Shown here one piece after another: positions 9,402-17,133 of a stretch of 64,000 nucleotides of DNA. Under the pieces are notes generated by a model. It was not told the DNA's origin, did no database searches, and saw only the letters and a program-made list of their open reading frames with translations. Position numbers and translations under genes: made by a program. The stretch is from Lachnospiraceae bacterium (GTDB lineage Bacteria; Bacillota; Clostridia; Lachnospirales; Lachnospiraceae), in contig JAFTXG010000004.1 in assembly GCA_017461725.1 (NCBI GenBank), positions 1-64,000 of the forward strand. The letters run 5' to 3'. Positions within the stretch are counted from its first letter, which is position 1. The number at the start of each line of letters is the position of its first letter.

Positions 9402-10827
9402 GTAGTTCATCCTCCATTTCCTCTACTCGCCTCATCTCCAGCAAGGAAATCATCGCCGTCTCGCTGGCAGTATAGTGCATCCGCTCTTTAATCGTAGGAT
9501 TTCTGAGCCAAGCATTAAACTCATACCCTTTTTTGATACCTAATATGATTTCGTCGGTTTCAAATCGATCTTGATCTGTCGACCAGAAACAAATCTCCGG
9601 GTCAGCAGCCTGATACAATTCCATACATCCACCGTTGTATCCATGGTGAGCCGTCTGCAAAATATCGCATTTCAATTCGTCACCATAAAGCTCAGCTAAA
9701 TAGGCATTCTCCGTTTCCACACTATCTCCGAGAATCAAAATGATTCTTCCCTGAAGCTTCATTCTCCAGACAGAACTTGTATGATTGATATGCCGAAATT
9801 CATTGGGCCAGAAATCCTCGTGGGTAAGCAAAATGTCTATCTCACATCCCGGCATCAACAGCTTGTCTCCCCCATGGAATACACAAATCTCAGTCTTTGG
9901 ATATTTACGTTCAAGAACAGCCTTAAGCTGCTGCACCAGCATCTGAGACTCTTCGGTCGACTCTTTGACCACTTCCAAGGTTGTGTAATCGGGAAAATTG
10001 CAGTACACACGCTCCAGATTGATCTGATCAGCATATTTCCCCATGAACATGATTGCACAAACCATATGATCCGAATGGGCATGGGTGAACATCCATGTCA
10101 CTCTGGGCTTATCCTCCGTAGGATTATGCTCCTGAAGAAATTCCAACAACGTTTTCTCATCCAGACCGTTTGAATTGCCCCCTCCATCGATGACCACAAA
10201 ACTGCCATCCTCCAGTTGGAGAATTAGGGACAATCCCGGCGCACCGTTTTTCGCTCCCACTCTGGCGATCTGAGTGATGGTAGGGTCCACAACCTTCGTA
10301 TATTTCGGATTTTCCGTTTCCGGTAAATAACCCTTGGGACCGTAAACAATTCTGCACAGTTCCTTTTCCGAATACCAGGAAACCCGGACAACAGACGCAT
10401 CACTGACATACGTCGTATAATCGTTTCCTCCGATCCGATTTTCTGCATATAGTTCAAAACCTGCTGTTTCCAGCCCTTCCCGATAAGCCACTACCTCATC
10501 GTAAGTCACCTGCTCATAGGCAATCTCGCTATCCCCGTCACCGCAGTTATATGTACCGACTGACACTCCTGTTTTCGTGGCAAACTCCGGTATCTCGATC
10601 AATAAATCCCGTTCGCCCTCGGCCCCTGTCGCCTCTGTATTCACTTCCGTACTCATTTCCGTTTCCTCCGTCTCTGATGTCTCTGTTTCCAGGGTGTTCA
10701 CACCTGCAGTTTCCTGCCATTCACCTTCGCTGCCAACGGTAGATTCCACAGGAAGATCGACCGCTCCACAGCCGGAGAGAAACATCATCACCGCAATTCC
10801 GAGCGCCAGGCCCATCCATTTCTTCAC
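9382..10827 (-). CDS. MBL-fold metallo-hydrolase lipoprotein
   Basis: About 481 residues from a GTG at 10827 that has GGGAGG seven bases upstream; an ATG further out has no ribosome site. The N-terminus is a lipoprotein signal ending in FLSGC, followed by a Glu/Thr-rich linker. The C-terminal half is a metallo-beta-lactamase fold: FVVIDGGGNSNGLDE, then the metal motif FTHAHSDHMV (HxHxDH), then ILILGDSVETENA and TAHHGYNGGC with further metal ligands. Overall it resembles the extracytoplasmic MBL domain of ComEC-like proteins, but without the channel. It is placed between a BNR protein and sugar permeases in one operon and so should act on the cell surface on something imported. The reaction is unknown. 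Confidence 0.8.
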   Translation of the reverse strand: MKKWMGLALGIAVMMFLSGCGAVDLPVESTVGSEGEWQETAGVNTLETETSETEETEMSTEVNTEATGAEGERDLLIEIPEFATKTGVSVGTYNCGDGDSEIAYEQVTYDEVVAYREGLETAGFELYAENRIGGNDYTTYVSDASVVRVSWYSEKELCRIVYGPKGYLPETENPKYTKVVDPTITQIARVGAKNGAPGLSLILQLEDGSFVVIDGGGNSNGLDEKTLLEFLQEHNPTEDKPRVTWMFTHAHSDHMVCAIMFMGKYADQINLERVYCNFPDYTTLEVVKESTEESQMLVQQLKAVLERKYPKTEICVFHGGDKLLMPGCEIDILLTHEDFWPNEFRHINHTSSVWRMKLQGRIILILGDSVETENAYLAELYGDELKCDILQTAHHGYNGGCMELYQAADPEICFWSTDQDRFETDEIILGIKKGYEFNAWLRNPTIKERMHYTASETAMISLLEMRRVEEMEDELHGTSGQ

Positions 10828-10884
10828 GTTCGTCCTCCCTTTCTCATTTGACCTTTCCACCGAGCTTCAAAGCCTTTTATCCAC

Positions 10885-12000
10885 TCACTGACACCAGCTG
10901 AAATCCGGCTCAGGTCCATCATACTCGCCCAATTTTGAGATGATACAATTCATTCTGCTCTGTTCATTCACGATCTGTCCCGCCATGATATCCTCCTCAG
11001 TGATCCGGCAGTAAAGGACCTCTCTCGCACACGCATAGACCTCTTCCAGTGACAGCTTTTTCTGTCCCCGCTCCCGGTCATAGGTGATGTAAATAAAACC
11101 GTCATCCGCTTCCTTCGCGTCCGGGTAAGACACTGCGTTTCGCGTGTCCAGCATAAGCCGATACTTCCAGGTTTTTCCCTCGTCCTCCGAAAGCAACGCA
11201 CACAGATTTGTCCGCTGTTTGGGAGGAAAATCCACATGGTTGACCAGCAATATCCTGCCGGATTTTAGCCGTCCGATGTAGAAGCGTGAATTCGGTCCGC
11301 CAAGCCCCGAATCTCCGCCCTCCGTCCAGGTCTTTCCTCCGTCAAAGGATTCAGAGACGCCGATACCATAGGGCGCTCTGACGAACATTTTCAGGCTTCC
11401 GTCCTTCATCTCCAGGATCATGTGCTCATCGAAAAATCGGTCAGGCACATGGGATGCACCGAGGATCTCAAAGGTCTTTCCCTGATCTCTGCTCACATAT
11501 GCGTAGGAGCCCGGCTCCGCGTCCGTATCATAATAGAGGGGCGAAAGCTCAAGTCGGTCCTTGTCCCATACCGCTACCGGAAATATCCACTCTCCGGTGC
11601 AAAGCACAATGGGCTTATTGAGCATAATGTCATGACCGATAAAGAATTCCTCTCCCCAGACCAGCTCGTCCGCGTCGGGATCATCGCAGATCACACCAAA
11701 GCAGCCTTTTTTCTCCATCACTGCCCACACGAACCACAGTCGTCCCAGCGGATCGATCCACACACAGGGATCGAAGCACCGATAGCCTTCATCGTAAGCC
11801 ACTGCGATAGGCTCCGAAAACACCACTCCGTCCTCCGACTTCACCAGCATGCAGAAATTACCTTTTTTCTCGTTGGTCTCTCCGCTGTAAAAGGCACAGA
11901 ATACTCTGCCCTCTTTCGTCACCTCAATGCTGGGAATCCCCTGCCAAATCCTGTGTTCCTTGCGATATTGTTTAAGTCCGGCTGCGTCAGTAACAAGCAT
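10885..12000 (-). CDS. Sialidase-fold BNR/Asp-box protein (putative exo-acting glycosidase or lyase)
   Basis: The 371-residue protein has no signal peptide, so it is cytoplasmic. At least three Asp-box (BNR) signatures are visible: SRDQGKTFEIL, SFDGGKTWTEG and SEDEGKTWKYR, which mark blades of a sialidase-type beta-propeller. Candidate pocket residues are in HRIWQGIPSIE (in place of the sialidase FRIP), FYSGET, DEHMILEMKDG, FVRAPYGIG, NSRFYIGRL and YITYDRERG. The fold is used by GH33 sialidases, other glycosidases, and propeller lyases that leave an unsaturated uronate. Because KDG kinase and KDPG aldolase share its promoter motif, a uronate-related substrate is likely; true sialidase activity is not supported by any sialic-acid gene nearby. 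It is a close paralog of the N-terminal 370 residues of the upstream fusion gene. Confidence 0.8.
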   Translation of the reverse strand: MLVTDAAGLKQYRKEHRIWQGIPSIEVTKEGRVFCAFYSGETNEKKGNFCMLVKSEDGVVFSEPIAVAYDEGYRCFDPCVWIDPLGRLWFVWAVMEKKGCFGVICDDPDADELVWGEEFFIGHDIMLNKPIVLCTGEWIFPVAVWDKDRLELSPLYYDTDAEPGSYAYVSRDQGKTFEILGASHVPDRFFDEHMILEMKDGSLKMFVRAPYGIGVSESFDGGKTWTEGGDSGLGGPNSRFYIGRLKSGRILLVNHVDFPPKQRTNLCALLSEDEGKTWKYRLMLDTRNAVSYPDAKEADDGFIYITYDRERGQKKLSLEEVYACAREVLYCRITEEDIMAGQIVNEQSRMNCIISKLGEYDGPEPDFSWCQ

Positions 12001-12044
12001 GTCAACATTCTCCTAATGAGTTTTCACTCCTGATTGTTGATATC

Positions 12045-12091
12045 ATTTTAGCAAGACTCACATAACCATTCCTATAACAGATGTGCTTTTT
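12045..12091 (-). promoter_or_regulatory. Promoter with shared activator-type site, copy A (BNR gene)
   Basis: On the transcribed strand a site AAAAAGCACATCTGTTATAG continuing GAAT is followed after 17 bases by a -10 box TAAAAT (plus positions 12045-12050). The end of the site lies where a -35 box would be, and no good -35 hexamer is present. The same layout occurs at 13818-13863 and 15718-15763. This is the class II arrangement expected of an AraC-family activator. Confidence 0.7.
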
Positions 12092-12099
12092 GTTTATCT

Positions 12100-13794
12100 T
12101 TACTGGTGATCGTTGTCATTTTCTTTAGAAGTTCCCAGCAAATTCCGATACTCCGTCGGCGAAATATGCTCGTACTTCAGAAAGACCTCCGAGAAATAGC
12201 TGGAGCTGCCGAAACCGCAGTCATACGCGATATCCGTAATGCTCTTTTGTGAATACACCAATTCATTCTTCGCATAGGACAGCTTCAGTGCGTTCTTATA
12301 GTCGGTTATGGTCAGCCGTGTACACCGCTTGAATTGATGCTGCATATAATAAATGCTGATTCCCACCTTCTTCGCGATCTCGGCCACGGATAAATCCTCG
12401 TGCAGATTCGCCAGAACGACTTCCTTTACCCGTTCCACCAGCGGGATACTCTCGCCGATAAAACACGATGCCGCTCTGATGTGGGATATAATTTCCACCA
12501 GAATACTCAGCTTATTGCCCGTCCCACTCTCCAGCTGTTCGATCAGTTCATCCAATTTATCATTATCCAGATATTGAACATTGACACAGTTTAACGGATA
12601 ATACTCAAAGACCTTATCCACCAGCTCCGAGGGGTATTTCCGCATCAGTACGTTTGCCAGCTCAACATCCGACATCTTTTCTATCGTCTTAAACACATTC
12701 GACTCATCGCCGGCATACTTCCCAAGCTTTGAGACACAGCACCTCAATTTACTTTTTTTATCGACAAGCTTCCCGGCGATAATATCCTTTTCCGAAATTT
12801 TCGCGTACAATATTTCCCTGGCGCAGGTGTACACTTCTGCCATCGAGCGTCTTCCTGCCCCTCTCTCCCGGTCGTAGGTAATGTAGATATAGCCGTCATT
12901 CGCTTCCACCGCGTCCGGATAGGATACATTATCACGGTCATCCAGCAGCAGCTGGTATTTCCAGGTTTTCCCCTCATCCTCCGAGAGCAGCGCCGCCAGC
13001 TTCGTCCGTTTTTTCCCGACGCCCTTCAAATGCTTGATCAGCAAAATCCTTCCCGATTTTAGTCTCCGGATAAAGAAGCGGGAATTCGGATTTTCCAGCC
13101 CGCTGTTTTCCCCCTCTGTCCACGTATATCCCCGGTCATAGGAACAGGAGACACCGATGCCATACTTCGTCCGGATGAACATTTTAAGCAGTCCATCCTC
13201 CATCTCCAGAACCATATGCTCGTCAAACTGACTGTCCTGAACAGCTATCCTGCCAATGTTCTCAAAACTCTTACCGTGATCCACCGTCTTATAGACAAAC
13301 GCTCCGATTTCCGCATCCGAGCTGAAATACAGCGGAGGGAATTTGGTCTGCAGCGGATTCCATACGGCCAACGGAAAGAGCCACTCGCCGGTGGAGAGAA
13401 CAGTGGGTTTGTTCAGCATAACATCATGTCCGATAAAAAACTCCTCGCCCCAGACCAGTTCCTCAGCATTCGGATCCTCACAGATCGCTCCGTAGCAGCC
13501 TCTCTTCGGTGTAACCGCCCAGATCAGCCACAGACGATCCAGAGGATCAATCCAGATACAGGGGTCAAAACACCGATACCCGCTCTCATAAACTGCCGCG
13601 ATCGGCTCTGTAAATTTTCCTCCGTCATCCGATTTGACCAGCACACAGTAATTTCCCAGTTCCTCATCTGTCTCGCCCGAATAAAACGTACAGAAAATAC
13701 GGCCCTTTTTGGTGACCTCAATCCCAGGAATTCCCTGCCACACCCGGTATCCCGATGCATATTCCTTCAATTGTTCTCTGTCTGTAATCAACAT
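12100..13794 (-). CDS. Fusion of sialidase-fold BNR propeller with C-terminal AraC-type DNA-binding domain
   Basis: A single 564-residue frame from ATG at 13794 (GGAGGGG six bases upstream). Residues 1 to about 365 align closely and without large gaps with the free-standing BNR protein encoded just downstream, with Asp boxes SYDRGYTWTEG and SEDEGKTWKYQ and the same RVWQGIP, FYSGET, CFDPC, FDEHM, NSRF and YDRERG phrases. A helical linker follows. From about residue 460 to 559 lies an AraC/XylS double helix-turn-helix: LSVAEIAKKVGISIYYMQHQFKR, then ITDIAYDCGFGSSSYFSEVFLKY and SPTEYR. There is no signal peptide or membrane helix, so it acts in the cytoplasm. I infer a sugar-sensing transcription activator whose sensor was recruited from an enzyme. 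One visible change is LLVNH in the paralog to LLIKH here. A bifunctional enzyme-regulator is the alternative. Confidence 0.88.
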   Translation of the reverse strand: MLITDREQLKEYASGYRVWQGIPGIEVTKKGRIFCTFYSGETDEELGNYCVLVKSDDGGKFTEPIAAVYESGYRCFDPCIWIDPLDRLWLIWAVTPKRGCYGAICEDPNAEELVWGEEFFIGHDVMLNKPTVLSTGEWLFPLAVWNPLQTKFPPLYFSSDAEIGAFVYKTVDHGKSFENIGRIAVQDSQFDEHMVLEMEDGLLKMFIRTKYGIGVSCSYDRGYTWTEGENSGLENPNSRFFIRRLKSGRILLIKHLKGVGKKRTKLAALLSEDEGKTWKYQLLLDDRDNVSYPDAVEANDGYIYITYDRERGAGRRSMAEVYTCAREILYAKISEKDIIAGKLVDKKSKLRCCVSKLGKYAGDESNVFKTIEKMSDVELANVLMRKYPSELVDKVFEYYPLNCVNVQYLDNDKLDELIEQLESGTGNKLSILVEIISHIRAASCFIGESIPLVERVKEVVLANLHEDLSVAEIAKKVGISIYYMQHQFKRCTRLTITDYKNALKLSYAKNELVYSQKSITDIAYDCGFGSSSYFSEVFLKYEHISPTEYRNLLGTSKENDNDHQ

Positions 13795-13817
13795 CCGAAA
13801 CCCCTCCATTTACTTTA

Positions 13818-13863
13818 ATTTTAGCAAAGCACCTTTTTGATTCCATTAACAATCGTGCTTTTT
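13818..13863 (-). promoter_or_regulatory. Promoter with shared activator-type site, copy B (fusion regulator gene)
   Basis: The transcribed strand shows AAAAAGCACGATTGTTAATG continuing GAAT, then 16 bases, then TAAAAT (plus 13818-13823). It matches copies A and C in sequence and spacing and comes immediately after the terminator of the aldolase-kinase operon, so the fusion gene has its own, probably autoregulated, promoter. Confidence 0.7.
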
Positions 13864-13870
13864 TCATCAT

Positions 13871-13914
13871 AAAAAAAATCCGGGACCTCTGCAACATACA
13901 AAGATTCCCAGATT
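13871..13914 (-). terminator. Rho-independent terminator of the eda-kdgK operon
   Basis: On the minus strand AATCTGGGA pairs with TCCCGGATT (one wobble) and is followed by a run of eight T. It lies 33 bases past the KDG kinase stop codon. Confidence 0.85.
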
Positions 13915-13946
13915 CTTTTTGGTAAATATCCAAATACAAAAATGCC

Positions 13947-14969
13947 TTAGCGCTGAACTCTGCCGGACGCATTTCCTCCGGCCAGTGCCTCCACTTCGCT
14001 TACGCTGACCAGATTAAAATCATGCTCAATGGTGTGCTTCAGGCATGATGCCGCAACCGCAAAATTGATGACCTCCTGCGGCTCTTTTCCGGCCAAAATT
14101 GCATAAATCAATCCGCCGCCGAAGCTGTCACCGCCGCCTACCCGGTCTACAATGTGGACTCTGTAGGTGGGTGAAAAATATGCCTCCCCATCGGTGTACA
14201 ACATCGCCGCCCAATCATTATCGTTGGCAGAAATGGAACCGCGCAGGGTGATCGCCACCTTCTGGCAACCAAAGCGCTGACAGAGCTGCTGTGCAACCGA
14301 GATATATCCCTGATGATTCAGCTTTCCGGCATTGATATCGGTTCCCTCTGCCTCTATGCCAAATACGTCCTTGGCATCCTCCTCATTTGCAATGCAGACG
14401 TCCACATAGCGCATCAACTCGGACATAACCTTCTGCGCCTGCTGCGTGGACCACAGCTTTTTGCGGTAATTCAGATCACAGGAGACGGTAATCCCGCGCT
14501 CCTTTGCCGCCTTACAGGCCTCCAGACAGATCTGGGGCAGGTTTCCGCCGAGGGCCGGTGTAATACCGGTCCAGTGGAACCAGTCTGCTCCCTCAAAAAT
14601 CTCATCCCAGTCAAAATCACTGGGTTCAGCCATGGCAATTGCAGAATATTCTCTGTCATAGATGACCTTCGACGCTCGCTGGGAAGCTCCCTTTTCCACA
14701 TAATATGTGCCGAGGCGTTTGCCGCCGCGCACCACATTCTTGGTATCCACCCCAAACTTACGCAGTGCATTCACCGCACACTGACCGATCTCGTGCGCCG
14801 GAACCTTGGACACAAAGGCCGCGTCCATTCCATAATTAGCCAGAGAGACCGCCACATTTGCCTCGCCGCCTGCATAGCTCGCCTCAAACTTCTCCGCCTG
14901 CAAAAACCGATAATACCCTTCCGGATTCAGGCGAAGCATAATCTCTCCAAAGGTAATAATTCGCTTCAT
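13947..14969 (-). CDS. kdgK: 2-keto-3-deoxygluconate kinase (PfkB family)
   Basis: The enzyme phosphorylates 2-keto-3-deoxygluconate (KDG) to KDPG, the substrate of the aldolase encoded 49 bases upstream. The 340-residue protein starts MKRIITFGEIMLRLNPEGYYRFLQAEKFEASYAGGEANVA when read from ATG at 14969, which has AAGGAGG in front; this opening with FGEIMLRL and YAGGEANVA is typical of KdgK. The C-terminal PfkB signature reads DRVGGGDSFGGGLIYA, with the catalytic aspartate in GGGDSF. A longer start is possible but lacks a site. With KDPG aldolase it forms the end of uronate catabolism, giving pyruvate and glyceraldehyde 3-phosphate. Confidence 0.92.
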   Translation of the reverse strand: MKRIITFGEIMLRLNPEGYYRFLQAEKFEASYAGGEANVAVSLANYGMDAAFVSKVPAHEIGQCAVNALRKFGVDTKNVVRGGKRLGTYYVEKGASQRASKVIYDREYSAIAMAEPSDFDWDEIFEGADWFHWTGITPALGGNLPQICLEACKAAKERGITVSCDLNYRKKLWSTQQAQKVMSELMRYVDVCIANEEDAKDVFGIEAEGTDINAGKLNHQGYISVAQQLCQRFGCQKVAITLRGSISANDNDWAAMLYTDGEAYFSPTYRVHIVDRVGGGDSFGGGLIYAILAGKEPQEVINFAVAASCLKHTIEHDFNLVSVSEVEALAGGNASGRVQR

Positions 14970-15018
14970 GTTTTCCTCCTTTTTGTGCTCAGCCACGCTT
15001 TTGTCCGTGACTCAGCCA

Positions 15019-15675
15019 TCAGCCTTTTCCCTCCACAGCCCGCATAAGCTCTCTGGCTGCTTCGGTCAGCTTTTCATACTCACCGGCCTCGATCCATTTT
15101 TTATTGACCAGATTACCGCCGACACCGGCCCCACAGCAGCCGGCCGCCAAAAAGTCCGCCACATTATCCGCATTTACTCCGCCAACCGCCAGCAGCTTGA
15201 CGTGATTGAGGGGTGCTTTCACCGCCTTGACATATCCGGCACCCAAATTCCCCACAGGGAAAAGCTTGACAAAATCCGCTCCCCAATGGTGAGCGTTCAT
15301 GACCTCCGTCGGAGTCAATGCCCCCGGCATAGACACCAGCCCCAATTCCCGTGTTTTTCTGATCACCGCCTCATTTGTGTCAGGCGAGATGATATACTGC
15401 GCTCCCGCTTCCGCCGCCATCTCCACCAATTTCGTGGAGGTAACCGTTCCGGCACCGACCGACACCTTCCCCTGAAAATGCTCCGCGATTTTCCGAATGC
15501 ACTCCACCGTTTCCTTCTGCTTTTCGACGTCCTTCTGATCAAAGGTCACCTCGATCATCCTGACACCGCCATCATATAATGCCTGGGCAACCGGAAGAAT
15601 CCTATCCGAAGAAACACCACGGATAATTACGATTATCTTCTCTGCCTTTACCTGCTGAATAATCTGCTCTCGCAT
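15019..15675 (-). CDS. eda: 2-dehydro-3-deoxyphosphogluconate (KDPG) aldolase
   Basis: This 218-residue class I aldolase cleaves KDPG to pyruvate and glyceraldehyde 3-phosphate. Hallmarks are KIIVIIRGVSSDRILPVAQALYDGGVRMIEVTF at the start, VSVGAGTVTS, the Schiff-base lysine in HHWGADFVKLFPVGNLG and the phosphate-binding LLAVGGVNADNV near the end. The start at 15675 has AAGGAGG about eight bases upstream. It is the first gene of a two-gene operon with KDG kinase, read from a promoter that carries copy C of the shared motif. Confidence 0.93.
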   Translation of the reverse strand: MREQIIQQVKAEKIIVIIRGVSSDRILPVAQALYDGGVRMIEVTFDQKDVEKQKETVECIRKIAEHFQGKVSVGAGTVTSTKLVEMAAEAGAQYIISPDTNEAVIRKTRELGLVSMPGALTPTEVMNAHHWGADFVKLFPVGNLGAGYVKAVKAPLNHVKLLAVGGVNADNVADFLAAGCCGAGVGGNLVNKKWIEAGEYEKLTEAARELMRAVEGKG

Positions 15676-15717
15676 GGTCAGCCTCCTTTTCCTCATGGTC
15701 TGTGTATGATTAAATTC

Positions 15718-15763
15718 ATTCTATTTCAGCCATATACAAATTTCATTAACAGAAATGCTTTTT
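15718..15763 (-). promoter_or_regulatory. Promoter with shared activator-type site, copy C (eda-kdgK operon)
   Basis: The transcribed strand shows AAAAAGCATTTCTGTTAATG continuing AAAT, then 16 bases, then the -10 box TAGAAT (plus 15718-15723). It is the third copy of the motif found at 12045-12091 and 13818-13863, with the same spacing to the -10 box. Confidence 0.7.
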
Positions 15764-15772
15764 GCTGGCAAC

Positions 15773-15804
15773 AAAAAGAAGGCCACACAGTTTCCCGTGC
15801 AGCC
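15773..15804 (-). terminator. Terminator of the YhcG-family gene
   Basis: On the minus strand GGCTGCAC pairs with GTGTGGCC and is followed by TTCTTTTTG. It lies about 40 bases past the stop codon. A similar sequence occurs at 17068-17109 on the far side of the same gene. Confidence 0.7.
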
Positions 15805-15842
15805 TCCATACCTCCGGTGTCAGCTCATCCATCGAAATTTTA

Positions 15843-16955
15843 TTATTCTTCTCCCGTTTCTTCCTCGATCCACTCTTTCAGCTTCTTTTGCAGCATTTTC
15901 TTATCAGGGAGATATAGATCATATTCTGAGGCAAATATATTACTATTCTCCGGCAACGTAATCTCCACAAGGGCATCATTTTTTTCTTTGCAGAGCAGAA
16001 TTCCTATCGTCGGGTTCTCCTCAGGAAGTTTCTGATATCTGTCATAATAATTGACATACATCTGCATCTGCCCTAAATCCTGATGCGTCAATTTATCTAT
16101 TTTCAGATCAATCAACACATAACAGCGAAGCAAACGGTTGTAAAACACCAAATCTACATAATAATTATCCTCGTCAAACGTAAATCGTTTCTGTCTCGCC
16201 TCAAACAAGTAACCTTTTCCCAGTTCAAGGAGAAACTTCTGCAATTTATCAATAATCGCTGTTTCCAAATCACTTTCCGAATAACTGGTGCGTTCTTCAA
16301 GTCCTAAGAATTCAAGGACGGTGGGCTGCTTCACAATATCATTTGCTTTTGTAATCACCAGTCCCTCCGAGGCCAAACGCATCACTTCATTTTTATCGCG
16401 ACTCAGTGCCAACCGTTCATATAGGCTGGAATTATACTGTCGCTGCAATACACGGATACTCCATGCAGATTTGGTTGCTTCAATTTCATAAAAGCTCCGC
16501 TCTGCTTCATTTTTAATTCGCATGAGCAACAAATAATGTGACCACGGCAAAGTAAACGGCTCGTCATCCTGAAATTCCCGAAACGCTGTTTCGGTTTTCT
16601 GTACAGCAAATTTCCGAAACACTGTTTCGGAAATTCGATCTTTATAATTCAAGTAAAACTTCCTTGCATTTTCAAGCGTATCTGAAGAAAAGCCTCTGCC
16701 AAACTGCCGGGTTAACGCCTCTGATAGCCTTTGGATTACCTGCTTTCCATACTTCGCCCTACTTTCACCATTCTGTTGTTCTTCAACAATCCAGCGTCCG
16801 ATGGAATAATAGGTCATAAGCTGCACCAGATTTACCTGCTTAGCTACAATTTGACGAGCATACTGAATTAACTCAATTGAATTTTTGCATAGCATTTCGA
16901 TTCTATCCGACACTTCCTCATAACCATCGTGTGTTACATTTAACTCCTTTATCAT
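15843..16955 (-). CDS. YhcG/DUF1016 family protein with PD-(D/E)XK nuclease domain
   Basis: About 370 residues. The N-terminal half is the DUF1016 helical domain, with ARQIVAKQVNLVQLMTYYSIGRWIVEEQQNGESRAKYGKQVI and GFSSDTLENARKFYLNY. The C-terminal half is a PD-(D/E)XK nuclease fold with YYVDLVFYNRLLRCYVLIDLKI, giving the acidic residue and the DLK lysine expected at the active site. Such proteins are common solitary genes of unclear role; links to restriction or DNA repair have been suggested. The ATG at 16955 is used because the GTG at 16964 is too near the ribosome site. Between the domains the gene carries two DNA palindromes (16578-16633). The gene stands alone with its own promoter-like TTGCGC-N17-TACATT upstream and a terminator. 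Confidence 0.88.
   Translation of the reverse strand: MIKELNVTHDGYEEVSDRIEMLCKNSIELIQYARQIVAKQVNLVQLMTYYSIGRWIVEEQQNGESRAKYGKQVIQRLSEALTRQFGRGFSSDTLENARKFYLNYKDRISETVFRKFAVQKTETAFREFQDDEPFTLPWSHYLLLMRIKNEAERSFYEIEATKSAWSIRVLQRQYNSSLYERLALSRDKNEVMRLASEGLVITKANDIVKQPTVLEFLGLEERTSYSESDLETAIIDKLQKFLLELGKGYLFEARQKRFTFDEDNYYVDLVFYNRLLRCYVLIDLKIDKLTHQDLGQMQMYVNYYDRYQKLPEENPTIGILLCKEKNDALVEITLPENSNIFASEYDLYLPDKKMLQKKLKEWIEEETGEE
16578..16633. repeat. Two palindromes inside the YhcG-family coding sequence
   Basis: CCGAAACGCTGTTTCGG at 16578-16594 and TTTCCGAAACACTGTTTCGG at 16611-16630 (continuing AAA) share the arms CCGAAAC/GTTTCGG. They encode the variable hinge ETVFRKFAVQKTETAFREF between the DUF1016 and nuclease domains without breaking the frame. 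Confidence 0.8.
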
Positions 16956-17067
16956 AACAATCACGTCCTTTTCTCAACACCCATTAACCATTACACTCTA
17001 AATGTAGCACAGAAAAGTGTATGGCGCAAGTTATCTTTTTAAACCTCCATAACCATTAGATGCACAG

Positions 17068-17109
17068 AAAACGAAAAGACTGCCACAATGTTTCCGCTGC
17101 AGCAGCCTT
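17068..17109 (-). terminator. Terminator-like hairpin after the GH31 remnant
   Basis: On the minus strand AAGGCTGC pairs with GCAGTCTT and is followed by TTCGTTTTC. It would end transcripts from xylBA and the decayed GH31 gene. It resembles the hairpin at 15773-15804. Confidence 0.55.
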
Positions 17110-17133
17110 CTCAGAATTCTCTTTTTTTGCCCA

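Noticed and set aside
10885..13794. Calling the two BNR proteins sialidases
   Set aside because: The FRIP motif is replaced by QGIP, there is no signal peptide, and no sialic acid lyase or kinase is nearby.
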